Below, one piece after another: positions 1-8,618 of a stretch of 64,000 nt of DNA. The DNA lies in NCBI RefSeq assembly GCF_016820445.1, contig NZ_JADHDT010000001.1, positions 1 to 64,000 of the forward strand, written 5' to 3'. The DNA is from Sphingomonas beigongshangi (lineage in GTDB: Bacteria; Pseudomonadota; Alphaproteobacteria; Sphingomonadales; Sphingomonadaceae). The position numbers and the translations under genes are program-made. Below the pieces are notes generated by a model. That model was not told the origin of the DNA, did not search any database, and worked only from the letters and a program-made list of their open reading frames with translations. Within the stretch, counting starts at the first letter, position 1. Every line of letters starts with the position of its first letter.

Positions 1-264
1 ACACACGGAAGCACCTGAACCCGCGCGATCAAATCTTCCGAACACCCCCTTGTATCCGACGGGGCGTCCACACACGGACATTCGCGGCGGAGGATCCCTC
101 CGCCTAGACCAAGCATTTCCCGGCCGTGCGTTGAGCAGAGTAGCCGCTTTTTGCCTCGCGATACCCACGTCCGCTTTCGTCTTACCGCGAAGTTCGCAGG
201 TGCATATTGCGTCCTCACAGGTATGGATTAAACTCTGCCCACCTGAATAGTAGGGCCGGCCGTC
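1..264. other. Non-coding or unassigned left edge
   Basis: I see no convincing gene here. The one forward frame (50-250) has no recognisable motif or ribosome binding site. A GTCCGCTTTCG string at 169-179 recurs in similar form further on (899-909, 1831-1839), which hints at scattered short repeats. The stretch is AT-richer than the rest of the window. Confidence 0.4.
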
Positions 265-774
265 ATGATAATCGCATTGTCGATGATCTCGCTATACATG
301 TCTGTGCCTCTGAACGAAGCACAAACCGACGCGGCAACGTGTAAAATTCTAGAGGCGGCCTATACAGCGGCTATAATCGCCCCATCGAGCGCAGGCATCG
401 CTGATAATGTCTACCCAGGCACGGTAGTGGCTGCTGAGCATGAACCATCAAGACTCGAAACCTGGACCGCTGAATATCGTCGAAAAGTTCCGATTGATGA
501 AGATGATTTTGCCGAGATGCAGAGATTGCAACCTCCTCCTGCGCTTCGCTATAAACCGAACTGTGTATGGAGCGGCGCGCCGCATAATTATGTCGATAGC
601 GGAGTGACATTCAAGACGTCGTTTTCTCGGCCCATCATTGATCCGAAGCGGGAGCTCGCGCTTGTAGAGGTATCATTTTACTCACCCGGACGGTTTGCGT
701 TCGGTAAAGAGTGTGTCGTCCGAAAGAGGCGTGGTAGTTGGGCGGCAACGTGTCTGAGCAGCTGGATTACGTGA
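265..774 (+). CDS. Hypothetical secreted protein
   Basis: A 169-residue protein that I do not recognise. The first 20 or so residues are hydrophobic and could be a signal peptide ending near EAQT. The rest is soluble, with cysteines near residues 26, 100, 150 and 163. The C-terminal third alternates beta-like stretches and ends with a pattern of the type C-x4-RRG-W-x4-C-x3-W-I-T, often seen in small exported proteins of sphingomonads. Base composition is clearly AT-richer than the housekeeping genes downstream, so recent acquisition or relaxed selection is possible. Start and even reality of the gene are moderately uncertain, since no strong ribosome binding site precedes it. Confidence 0.5.
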   Translation: MIIALSMISLYMSVPLNEAQTDAATCKILEAAYTAAIIAPSSAGIADNVYPGTVVAAEHEPSRLETWTAEYRRKVPIDEDDFAEMQRLQPPPALRYKPNCVWSGAPHNYVDSGVTFKTSFSRPIIDPKRELALVEVSFYSPGRFAFGKECVVRKRRGSWAATCLSSWIT

Positions 775-887
775 CACACGCTGGTCGAGTTCACTACGCG
801 AGCTGGACCGTCCCATTTTCGCTGACGTCATGACCCAATTTTCTAGGCTTGACCGGGGCGCTGTCATTGAACGACCGCTAATGCTCA

Positions 888-906
888 AAAGCGGACGTAC
901 CGCTTT
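888..906. repeat. Short inverted repeat AAAGCGG/CCGCTTT
   Basis: A perfect 7-bp inverted repeat, AAAGCGG at 888-894 and CCGCTTT at 900-906, separated by ACGTA. It lies between two hypothetical genes. A related one occurs at 1686-1700. They may be degenerate copies of one small repeat family; no function is visible. Confidence 0.45.
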
Positions 907-975
907 CGTCCAATTCTCGTCGCTGCCGCTGCTAGGGGGCTTGTCCGAAACCTGCCGTTCCGACAGCATTCTCAG

Positions 976-1569
976 ATGGCAACTTTGAACAACTACACGC
1001 CAGCACGACCTTGGTCGGTTCTACCGGTTTTGGTTGCTGCCCTGCTCGTCGCGGGGGCTGCCGCCACTAGTGTTCGTCCGAACACCTTTCCTGGAGCCAT
1101 TCGTTCAGTCTCGTCGCCGGATGGCTCCGGCGCACGCATTTTTTACCGACCACACGTGGACCGGAATGGCGGTCAGGCCCACCCAGTTTTTTACGAAGAT
1201 GGCCGTGGCCATCGAACTCGTGTCGCGACGGTGACCCGCAGTATGGGTGTGAGTTGGTCGCCTGACGGACAACGTGCATTCTTACAGGACAATTGGGGTA
1301 GCAACGTTGCAGATTGCTATGTGTTGAATCTGTCTACTAAGGTCGTGACAGGGATCAGCCTCTTCAAGATAGTACAAAAATCACGTGGGCATCCGACAGG
1401 ATCGGAAATCCCGTCGGCGTCGCATTATTACGTTCACTGCAATCGATGGCGTTCACCGAACTTTATTGAAGGAGCAGTGTCTGGACATACTGACTCGAAC
1501 CGATCTCACGACTTCGATCATCCATTTGTTTATGATACAAAGACAAGGCGGATTCACTGGCGGCGTTGA
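976..1569 (+). CDS. Hypothetical exported beta-propeller-like protein
   Basis: A 197-residue protein with a basic N-terminus followed by a hydrophobic stretch (residues about 16-31, VLPVLVAALLVAGAAA), consistent with a signal peptide or anchor. Two S-P-D-G motifs (near residues 48 and 94, the second as WSPDGQ) match the turn between strands of TolB/WD40-like propeller blades, but the protein is far too short for a full propeller. It resembles the gene at 30918-31616 in motif spacing (SPDG, then WSPDGQ or WSPNGQ, then a GS...D segment). Codon use is AT-richer than neighbours. Function unknown. Confidence 0.55.
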   Translation: MATLNNYTPARPWSVLPVLVAALLVAGAAATSVRPNTFPGAIRSVSSPDGSGARIFYRPHVDRNGGQAHPVFYEDGRGHRTRVATVTRSMGVSWSPDGQRAFLQDNWGSNVADCYVLNLSTKVVTGISLFKIVQKSRGHPTGSEIPSASHYYVHCNRWRSPNFIEGAVSGHTDSNRSHDFDHPFVYDTKTRRIHWRR

Positions 1570-1685
1570 CCCGAGTCTCTGACAAAATTCCTGCGATGAC
1601 GCCCGAAAGCAGAACCGGAAGTTGGCGGAGGCATATGACTGCGTCAATTGATCTGAAGGCCAGCTATCAGCGCTTCATACAGGAA

Positions 1686-1700
1686 AGCGGACCGTCCGCT
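1686..1700. repeat. Short inverted repeat AGCGGAC/GTCCGCT
   Basis: Perfect 7-bp arms (1686-1692 and 1694-1700) around one central C, followed at 1711 by a further AGCGGA. It lies in the 206-bp gap between the previous gene and the hemerythrin gene, both of which end here. Convergent orientation makes a transcription stop conceivable, but there is no T-tract. Confidence 0.45.
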
Positions 1701-1775
1701 CTCCCCCAATAGCGGAAATTCGCGCCCGGGTTGCTCACCGCCCTGCCGCACGTAGGGGTTCGACCCAGGAGATCG

Positions 1776-2264
1776 CTACAGCCTCGACAGTGTGCTTCGA
1801 TCGTTCACTGCATAACCATCTTGACCACTTCCGCTTTCGCTTGGAAATGCCCGCGCCGCGAGCAACTGCTGCGCCAACGGGAAGATATCGTGTTCTTCAT
1901 CGCGCATGATCTGGCTTAGATTGCCGAGCAACGCGCGCGTTTCTGCGACGTAATCGGCCCAATGGGATCGGATTGTCTTGACCGGCCAGCGGGCGATATG
2001 GGCGGAGTACGCAAGCCGCAGGTCTCGGGTGGCGTCTGCTACAGCGGCATAGCGCGGGATTTTTGCGCCCAATCTTGACCTACGCAGCGGTGCATGCAGA
2101 TGTTCCTCTTCGGCTGTCAAATGGCCAACAAGCGAAAGAGAAAGCTTGGTTCGGAGGATGGATAATTCCGAGATTACCGGGTCCGGATGCGCCGTGAGCA
2201 GCTTTTCCAGTCCGGCCGCAATCTTCGCGATCTCGGCATGCTGGCTTTTCAGTATCGCGAACAT
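1776..2264 (-). CDS. Hemerythrin-like HHE domain protein
   Basis: A 162-residue, largely alpha-helical protein. Family-typical metal-ligand positions are visible: H9, H48 in GHLTAEEEHLH with nearby acidic residues and H55/H57, a histidine in AHIARW, and E-E-H in RDEEHDIFP near residue 121. HHE proteins form a four-helix bundle that holds a di-iron or similar site for oxygen, nitric oxide or metal sensing and storage. It stands alone, with its promoter region in the AT-rich stretch at 2265-2340. The last 25 residues have no family match and may be disordered. Specific role not deducible. Confidence 0.8.
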   Translation of the reverse strand: MFAILKSQHAEIAKIAAGLEKLLTAHPDPVISELSILRTKLSLSLVGHLTAEEEHLHAPLRRSRLGAKIPRYAAVADATRDLRLAYSAHIARWPVKTIRSHWADYVAETRALLGNLSQIMRDEEHDIFPLAQQLLAARAFPSESGSGQDGYAVNDRSTLSRL

Positions 2265-2475
2265 AGAGTCACCGCTTCCGCCGGACAGAATATCAACCCG
2301 ATTTGATTTGATTTAAGTCCGCTCCGTTAACGGCCTTTAAACGCGCGACGGCTGCGATCGCAGAGCGACCGCAAACGCTGAGAAGCAGGCGTTCCGCTCA
2401 CCCCAACAGGCGGACATCCGCGATCGGGCGCGCCTGGGCGCTGCCCGAAAGCGCAGCAGCGTTCCGACACTGGCT

Positions 2476-3519
2476 TCAGATCGATAGTGGCCGGAGGCGG
2501 CCGGCGGACGTCGTCTCCCGGGCTGCGCGACGCATGCGCACGATCCCGCCCAGCGCATCGTCGAGCCAATATCCCGTGCCGAGCTCTTGCATCAGTTCCA
2601 GTGCGGCACGCTGCCGCGCGATGAAGCGTGCGGCGTCCGTTCGTTCATAGTCGTCGCGTATCGACTGCGCGATGCCCTCCAGACCGTCATAGGGAATGAT
2701 CAGCGCGAGATCCCGCCAAGGGATCTGGGGCGGCAGCACCATGTCCGTATCTATGATGACCGGAACCCGCCCGTACAGGAATGCTTCGTAGACGCGGAAG
2801 CTGAAATTCTCCGACCCGCGAGGACACAGGACATAGGTCGACGCGATCATCTCATCCACATAGCGCGCCTTGGCATCGGGCAAGCCGGTGAAGCCACCGG
2901 TGCCGATGATGCGCACGTCGAAATCGTCCTGGTCTGCCGCCTGTCTTTCGAGCGCTTCGAGCGCCTCGACCCTGGGGAATGCGAGCGCGAACCTCACCGG
3001 GAGGCCACTCGCATAGGCGCATGCCGTCATCCGGGCATGACGAAGGTAGCGCCCGGTAAGCAGCCAGCTCTTGACCGGGCGAGGCAGCCGGCGCCCAAGC
3101 CTCACCAGAGCGGCGTCGTCGTAGATCGATCCCATGAAGCCTGCCCGCAACGCCGGCTTCTCCGTCCACGCGATCGCGGCACGCGGCGGTGCGGCATGGA
3201 CCGACCATGGATGCGGCAACACCGAGCTGGCCCCCTCGTCGTGCCACGCGCGATACCCCGAAAAATGGACGCTGTGATGCGGCCCGTCGATGAACATCTC
3301 CATGATGCCCGGGCAGAAGATGACGATCTGCTCCGGCGCGCTGGGGGTGAGCAGGTGCCGGATATGCCGCACCTTGCCGGGGGTCAGATCCGCCAGTTCG
3401 ATGTTGGGAAGGTCGATCACCTCCGCCTGAAGGCCGAGGCGGGCAAGCGACGCCCTGAACGCACTGGCATAATCGTGATTGAATGAGTTCATCACGACGA
3501 CACGAAGCTGGTCGCCCAT
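2476..3519 (-). CDS. Exostosin-family (GT47-like) glycosyltransferase
   Basis: I start the protein at the ATG at 3519 (347 residues) because a run of G lies just before it; an in-frame ATG at 3564 would add 15 residues. The C-terminal half carries the exostosin signature: STYVLCPRG, then SFRVYEAFLYGRVPVII. There are no membrane segments. Family members transfer sugars from nucleotide sugars to surface polysaccharide or glycan acceptors, so an envelope or capsule role is likely. No other polysaccharide genes are adjacent, so the acceptor is unknown. Confidence 0.75.
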   Translation of the reverse strand: MGDQLRVVVMNSFNHDYASAFRASLARLGLQAEVIDLPNIELADLTPGKVRHIRHLLTPSAPEQIVIFCPGIMEMFIDGPHHSVHFSGYRAWHDEGASSVLPHPWSVHAAPPRAAIAWTEKPALRAGFMGSIYDDAALVRLGRRLPRPVKSWLLTGRYLRHARMTACAYASGLPVRFALAFPRVEALEALERQAADQDDFDVRIIGTGGFTGLPDAKARYVDEMIASTYVLCPRGSENFSFRVYEAFLYGRVPVIIDTDMVLPPQIPWRDLALIIPYDGLEGIAQSIRDDYERTDAARFIARQRAALELMQELGTGYWLDDALGGIVRMRRAARETTSAGRLRPLSI

Positions 3520-3778
3520 CGCCCCCCCAAAAGGCAATTTGGGATGTAGACCTGGATCAGGCACAGGCGATAGACAAGGTATTTCAGGCCGATACGTGAC
3601 TTTCCTTTAGACCGGTCAGCGACAGGTGTCACAGCCGCCGCGGGGTAAAGAGACCGTCAGTCGCGGCCGGGCCCACCGTCGCGATCTTTGCGCACCGCCG
3701 CGCTTTCGCTTGCCTCGACCGCGGCATGATCCCACCCCCGCCCTTCCGCAGGCGGAGCGCACGCCCTATCCTTCCCGC

Positions 3779-4510
3779 ATGCAGGACATCCGCAACATCG
3801 TCATCCTCACCGGTGCGGGCATCTCCGCCGAATCGGGGATAGCCACCTTCCGCGGCCCCGGCGGGTTGTGGGAGGGGCATCGGGTCGAGGACGTCTGCAC
3901 GCCGGAGGCGCTGGCGCGCAATCCGGCGCTGGTCCATCGCTTCTATGACGAGCGGCGCGCGGCCTTGGCGGGGGTCGCGCCCAATCCGGCGCATGACGCG
4001 CTGGCGCGGCTCGATCGGGCATGGCGCGGGGAGCTGCTGATCGTCACGCAGAACGTCGACGACCTGCACGAGCGCGCCGGCGCGCACCGGCTGGTGCACA
4101 TGCACGGGGAATTGCAGTCGGCGCTATGCGGCGCATGCGGCGTGCGCGAGACCTGGACCGGGGCGCTGCCGCCGGAAAGCGAATGCCCCAATTGCGGGAC
4201 GTGCGCGCTGCGGCCGGACATCGTCTTCTTCGGCGAGATGCCCTATCATATGGAGCGGATCGAGGCGGCGATCGCCGCCGCCGACCTGTTCGTGTCGATC
4301 GGTACGTCCGGTGCGGTCTATCCCGCCGCAGGGTTCGTGCAGATGGCCGATGCCTGCGGCGCCGACACGCTGGAACTCAACCTCGAACGATCCGCGGGAA
4401 GCGGCCTTTTCGCGGACAGCCGGCTTGGCGCGGCCAGCGTCCTCGTGCCCGAATGGGTGGAGCGGTTGCTCGCCGCTCAGTCGACCCAATCGAGCCCCAT
4501 GTCGCGATAG
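3779..4510 (+). CDS. cobB: NAD-dependent protein deacylase, class III sirtuin
   Basis: The start at 3779 (243 residues) places the Rossmann motif GAGISAESG directly after the N-terminus; the 51-residue upstream extension looks non-coding. Seen in order: GAGIS and FRGPGG (NAD binding), FYDERR (the Tyr/Arg pair that marks class III enzymes preferring succinyl or malonyl lysine), TQNVD, catalytic His in VHMHGE, four zinc cysteines in CGACG and CPNCG, VFFGE, and GTSGAVYPAAG. It removes acyl groups from protein lysines using NAD, releasing nicotinamide. Its 3' end overlaps era, on the opposite strand, by 34 bp. Confidence 0.92.
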   Translation: MQDIRNIVILTGAGISAESGIATFRGPGGLWEGHRVEDVCTPEALARNPALVHRFYDERRAALAGVAPNPAHDALARLDRAWRGELLIVTQNVDDLHERAGAHRLVHMHGELQSALCGACGVRETWTGALPPESECPNCGTCALRPDIVFFGEMPYHMERIEAAIAAADLFVSIGTSGAVYPAAGFVQMADACGADTLELNLERSAGSGLFADSRLGAASVLVPEWVERLLAAQSTQSSPMSR

Positions 4511-5376
4511 ACCTCGCGGTCCTCGTCCCACCCCTGCTTCACCTTGACGTGGAGGTAGAGGTGGACGGGGCAGCCCATGATCGCGGCGAGCTCGGTCCGC
4601 GCCCGCGCGCCGATCTCGCGGATGCGCGCGCCCCCCTTGCCGAGCACGATGGCGCGCTGGGTCGGACGCTCGACGAGGATCTGCTGGTGGATCTCGACCG
4701 ACCCGTCCGGGCGCTCCTTATAGGCTTCGGTCTCCACGGCGCTGGCATAGGGAAGCTCGGCATGGAGCTGGAGATAGAGTTGTTCGCGCGTCACCTCGCT
4801 GGCCAGCGCGCGTTCGGTGGCGTCGGAGACCTGATCTTCCGGATAATGCCACGGTCCTTCCGGCATCGCCGCGGCCAGCGCGGACTTGAGCTCGGGCAGG
4901 CCGTCCCCGGTCTGCGCCGACACGAACCACGTATCCGCAAACGCCATCATCGCGTTCAGCTTCTCGGCGTGCAGCAGCAGCCTGGGCTTGTCGGCGACGT
5001 CCACCTTGTTGAGGACCAGGATCTTGGGCTCGGGCCTGTCCTTCAGCGCGGCGACGATGCCCTCGACCTTGGGGCCGATGCCGCCCTTGCCGTCGACGAC
5101 GAGCGCGATCAGGTCCGCCCCCTCGGTCCCGCCCCAGGCGGCGGCGACCATCGCGCGGTCGAGCCGGCGTTGCGGCTCGAAGATGCCGGGCGTGTCGACG
5201 AGCAGGATCTGCGCCGCATCCTGAATCGCGACGCCGAGCAGCTTGGTGCGCGTCGTCTGCGCCTTGGGGCTGACGATCGCCACCTTCTGGCCGACGAGTG
5301 CGTTGACGAGCGTCGACTTGCCGGCATTCGGCGCTCCGACGACGGCGACGAGGCCGCAATGTTGGGTGTGGGTCAT
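4477..5376 (-). CDS. era: GTPase Era, 30S ribosome assembly factor
   Basis: The 299-residue length is typical of Era. G-domain motifs are complete: G1 GAPNAGKST, G2 region TTRTKLLG, G3 DTPG, and G4 NKVD. The last hundred or so residues form the KH RNA-binding domain that contacts the 3' end of 16S rRNA, ending in DMGLDWVD. It is the last gene of lepB-rnc-era, 70 bp after rnc, matching the order in many alphaproteobacteria. Its 3' end runs 34 bp into the convergent sirtuin gene. Confidence 0.97.
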   Translation of the reverse strand: MTHTQHCGLVAVVGAPNAGKSTLVNALVGQKVAIVSPKAQTTRTKLLGVAIQDAAQILLVDTPGIFEPQRRLDRAMVAAAWGGTEGADLIALVVDGKGGIGPKVEGIVAALKDRPEPKILVLNKVDVADKPRLLLHAEKLNAMMAFADTWFVSAQTGDGLPELKSALAAAMPEGPWHYPEDQVSDATERALASEVTREQLYLQLHAELPYASAVETEAYKERPDGSVEIHQQILVERPTQRAIVLGKGGARIREIGARARTELAAIMGCPVHLYLHVKVKQGWDEDREVYRDMGLDWVD

Positions 5377-5446
5377 AAACGGGCTTTATCGTCCGATGGC
5401 GGCAATTGCGATGGCAAGCCTGGCGCCGGGCGCGGGGGCGTCGCGA

Positions 5447-6163
5447 CTACCGCCGCACCTTCTCCAGCATCGCCCTCGCGGCGGCGGTTTCCGCATCCTG
5501 CTTGCTGGCGCCGATCGCGGTAGCCTCCAGCTGCCGGCCCACCTTCACCTGCACGGTGAAGCGGGGCGCGTGATGCGGGCCCGAGCGTTCCAGGATCGCA
5601 TATTCCGGCGGCTTGCGATTGTTCGCCGCCGCCCATTCCTGAAGGGCGGATTTGGGATGCTGCGGCGCCTTGTCGGTCCGGTGAACGCGATCGGCCCAGG
5701 CGCGGCGAATGAAGGCGCGCGCACTCTCCAGTCCCGCCTCGCGGTAATGCGCACCGATCAGCGCCTCCATCACGTCGCCGAGGATGTTGTCGCTGTCGGA
5801 TGCACCGTCGTCCCGTGCCTGCTTGCCCAGGCGCAGGTGCGGTCGCACGCCCAGGCTGCGCGCGACCTCCGCGCAGACGTGGCCGGTGACGAGCGCGTTG
5901 AGCCGCTTCGACAATTGGCCTTCCGGCTCGTCGGGGAACAGGTCCCACAGCCATTCCGCCATGACGAGGCCGAGCACGCGGTCGCCCAGGAACTCCAGCC
6001 GCTCGTAATTGTCCGCCGCCTGGCTGCCATGGGTCAGCGCGCGGGAAAAGGCGGCGAGATCGTGCGGCTCGCGCCCGAACGTCGCCGCGACCCAGGCCTT
6101 GAGGTCGGTGGTCAGAAGCCCTCTCCCGTCCGGCTCCAGCGCCAGCCGGACAGCCAGGTCCAC
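5447..6163 (-). CDS. rnc: Ribonuclease III
   Basis: A 238-residue double-strand-specific endoribonuclease. The family signature NYERLEFLGDRVL is intact, as is the second catalytic segment GDVMEALIGA; a dsRNA-binding domain fills the C-terminal 70 residues with the basic KQDAETAAARAML helix. It matures rRNA and trims structured mRNAs. The annotated ATG overlaps the end of lepB by 52 bp; the first 18 residues look poorly conserved, so true initiation may be at a non-ATG codon nearer TDLKAWVAATFG. Confidence 0.95.
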   Translation of the reverse strand: MDLAVRLALEPDGRGLLTTDLKAWVAATFGREPHDLAAFSRALTHGSQAADNYERLEFLGDRVLGLVMAEWLWDLFPDEPEGQLSKRLNALVTGHVCAEVARSLGVRPHLRLGKQARDDGASDSDNILGDVMEALIGAHYREAGLESARAFIRRAWADRVHRTDKAPQHPKSALQEWAAANNRKPPEYAILERSGPHHAPRFTVQVKVGRQLEATAIGASKQDAETAAARAMLEKVRR

Positions 6164-6945
6164 GGACGCAGCAACGAGGCGCCGCCGTCGTTCGAGGCGA
6201 AGGTCACCACCGCCTTGCCCTCGATCCGCTCCATCGGGATGTAGCCCATGCCCGCCGGATACGGGAAACGGCTGTCGGCGCTGTCGTCACGATTGTCGCC
6301 CATCAGGAAGACGTCACCGGCAGGCACGGTGTAGAGGCCGGTGTCGTCGCGGTCGGGCAATTCCGCCTGATCGAGCACCATGTAGCTGCGCCCGTTCGGC
6401 AAGGTTTCGCGGAACTGGGGGTAGCGGCAGATCGGTTGACCCTTGGCGTCGACGTCGACGAAGGGGGCGCCGCATTTCTGCGCATCGAAATTGGTCGACA
6501 GCGGCAGAACGAAATCGGCGACACGCTGCTTGGGGATCGGCTTGCCGTTGAGGATGACCTGACCGTGCGTCACCTGGATCGTGTCGCCCGGCAGGCCGAT
6601 GACCCGCTTGATGACGTCATGGTCCGCATGCTCGGGATTGGTGTCGCCGGCGACGGGATCGGGCGAGCGGAAGACGACGACGTCGCCCCGCGCGGGCGTA
6701 TGCGGAAAGAGGCGCCCCGGGATCAGCGGCACACCGCCGGGCAGCGACCAGCGCGAATAGCCGTAGTTCCACTTGGTCACGAACAGATAGTCGCCGATCA
6801 GCAACCGGGGCAGCATCGATTCCGAGGGAATGGAGAAGGGCGCGAACACGAAGCTACGCAGGATCAGCACGGCGAGCGCGAGCTTGAGCAGGAAGCGGAG
6901 CGTCTCGACGGTCTCCGACCGTTGCGGTTTCGGTTTGGTGGCCAT
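6112..6945 (-). CDS. lepB: Signal peptidase I
   Basis: A 277-residue inner-membrane protease that cleaves signal peptides from Sec- and Tat-exported proteins. One N-terminal membrane segment (about residues 16-36) is followed by the catalytic serine in PSESMLP (S43), the general-base lysine in HDVIKRVIGLPGD, and the late box MGDNRDDSADSR. It is first of the lepB-rnc-era group and overlaps rnc by 52 bp, so the two are probably co-transcribed. It faces pgi divergently across a 136-bp gap that must hold both promoters. Confidence 0.97.
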   Translation of the reverse strand: MATKPKPQRSETVETLRFLLKLALAVLILRSFVFAPFSIPSESMLPRLLIGDYLFVTKWNYGYSRWSLPGGVPLIPGRLFPHTPARGDVVVFRSPDPVAGDTNPEHADHDVIKRVIGLPGDTIQVTHGQVILNGKPIPKQRVADFVLPLSTNFDAQKCGAPFVDVDAKGQPICRYPQFRETLPNGRSYMVLDQAELPDRDDTGLYTVPAGDVFLMGDNRDDSADSRFPYPAGMGYIPMERIEGKAVVTFASNDGGASLLRPWTWLSGWRWSRTGEGF

Positions 6946-7081
6946 GACGGGAGCCTTAGCCGCGCTCGTGCGTCCTGAGTAGTCGTATCCTGTGCCCTGC
7001 CACGGGACGATCCCCTTGCGGTCTCATTTTGGTTCGCTACGGAAACGATCGCCACCTTCCTTCCCCTTCAGGATGATGCCC

Positions 7082-8572
7082 ATGAGCGACTGGTCTGCCA
7101 TCGAGTCCCTCCCCTCGCCCAAGCTGCTCGAGCTGTTCGACGCCGATCCGGAGCGTCTGGCGACGTTCAGTCTGGATGTCGCCGGTATCCACTTCGACTG
7201 GTCGAAGACGCATCTGACGCGCGAGGCGGTGGATGCCTTCATCGCCCTTGCCGATGCCAAGGGCCTCGCCGCAAAGCGCGACGCGATGTTCGGCGGCGAG
7301 CACGTCAACGTGACCGAGGACCGTCCGGTCGAACACACGGCAGAACGCGGAGAAGGCAAGGCGGACAGCGTCGCGCGCGCGCGCCAGCTGCACGATCGGA
7401 TGCGCGCGCTGATCGACGCGATCGAAGCGGGTGCGCTGGGCGACATCCGCCACGTGCTGCACGTCGGCATCGGCGGGTCCGCACTGGGTCCGGACCTGCT
7501 CGTCGATGCGCTCGGTCGCGAGGACAAGCGCTACGACGTCGCGATCGTCTCCAACGTCGACGGCGTCGCGCTGGAGGAGGCGGTGAAGGATTTCGATCCC
7601 GCCGCGACGCTGCTCGTCGTCGCCTCCAAGACCTTCACGACGACCGAGACGATGCTCAACGCGACCTCGGCGCTGCAATGGATGCAGGAGCATGGGGTCG
7701 AGGACCCCTATGGCAAGGTCATCGCGCTGACCGCCAGCCCGGAGAAGGCGATCGAATGGGGTGTCGACGAAACCCGCATCCTGCCGTTCAGCGAAGGGGT
7801 GGGCGGGCGCTATTCGCTCTGGTCATCGATCGGTTTCCCCGCCGCGGTCGCGCTCGGCTGGGCGGCGTTCGAGGAACTGCTCGAAGGCGCGGCGGAGATG
7901 GACCGCCATTTCCGTTTGACCGCGCTGCACCAGAACGCGCCGGCGATCGCGGCCTTCGCCGACCTCTACTATACGCAGGTCCGTCATGCGGAAACGCGCG
8001 CACCCTTCGCCTATGACGAGCGGCTGCGGCTGTTGCCCAGCTATCTCCAGCAGCTGGAAATGGAATCGAACGGCAAGGGCGTGACGATCGACGGTCAGCC
8101 GGTCGGCCGTCCGACGGCGGCGATCACCTGGGGCGGCGTCGGCACCGACGCCCAGCACGCGGTGTTCCAGCTTCTCCATCAGGGTACGCACCTCGTCCCC
8201 GTCGAGTTCATCGCGGTGATCGAGCCGGGCGATACGCTGGCGGAGGATCATCATCGCCAGCTGCTCCTCAACGCATTTGCGCAGGGTGCGGCGCTGATGA
8301 AGGGCAAGCATGTCGAGGATCCGGCGCGCTCCTACAGCGGCGACCGGCCGTCCTCGACCCTCCTGCTCGACGTGCTCGACCCGCGCACCCTCGGCGCGCT
8401 GATCGCCTTCTACGAGCATCGCGTGTTCGTGAACGGCGTGCTGCTGGGCATCAACAGCTTCGACCAGTTCGGCGTCGAACTGGGCAAGGAGATGGCCAAG
8501 GCCGCCGACAAGGGCGGACAGAGCTTCGACCCCTCGACCGAGGACCTGATCCGCCGCGCCGGTCTGGATTGA
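7082..8572 (+). CDS. pgi: Glucose-6-phosphate isomerase
   Basis: Converts glucose-6-phosphate and fructose-6-phosphate into each other in glycolysis and gluconeogenesis. I chose the ATG at 7082 because AGGA lies 7 bp upstream; this gives 496 residues, somewhat shorter than the enterobacterial enzyme but normal for this group. Motifs: GIGGSALGP (phosphate binding), SKTFTTTETM, the PGI signature GVGGRYSLWSSIGF, and QGTHLVPVEF in the C-terminal half. It is followed 44 bp later by the toxin-antitoxin pair. Confidence 0.97.
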   Translation: MSDWSAIESLPSPKLLELFDADPERLATFSLDVAGIHFDWSKTHLTREAVDAFIALADAKGLAAKRDAMFGGEHVNVTEDRPVEHTAERGEGKADSVARARQLHDRMRALIDAIEAGALGDIRHVLHVGIGGSALGPDLLVDALGREDKRYDVAIVSNVDGVALEEAVKDFDPAATLLVVASKTFTTTETMLNATSALQWMQEHGVEDPYGKVIALTASPEKAIEWGVDETRILPFSEGVGGRYSLWSSIGFPAAVALGWAAFEELLEGAAEMDRHFRLTALHQNAPAIAAFADLYYTQVRHAETRAPFAYDERLRLLPSYLQQLEMESNGKGVTIDGQPVGRPTAAITWGGVGTDAQHAVFQLLHQGTHLVPVEFIAVIEPGDTLAEDHHRQLLLNAFAQGAALMKGKHVEDPARSYSGDRPSSTLLLDVLDPRTLGALIAFYEHRVFVNGVLLGINSFDQFGVELGKEMAKAADKGGQSFDPSTEDLIRRAGLD

Positions 8573-8618
8573 TACAGGCGTAAACGCTATGTGTATGGCT
8601 CTGCGGAGCCATACACAT
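8569..8618 (+). promoter_or_regulatory. vapBC promoter and inverted-repeat operator
   Basis: A perfect 13-bp inverted repeat, ATGTGTATGGCTC at 8589-8601 and GAGCCATACACAT at 8606-8618 around TGCG, ends inside the vapB start codon. A possible -35 TTGATA lies at 8569-8574, 17 bp before a weak -10 TGTATG at 8592-8597 within the left arm. VapBC complexes usually bind such palindromes to repress their own operon. The only ribosome binding site, GGAG at 8605-8608, is in the right arm, so folding of a longer transcript would hide it. Confidence 0.75.

Noticed and set aside
50..250. 66-codon forward frame at the left edge
   Set aside because: No ribosome binding site, motif or typical codon use; looks like chance.
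4021..5523. 500-codon forward frame
   Set aside because: Arg/Ala-rich antisense and frame-shifted shadow of the sirtuin and era genes.
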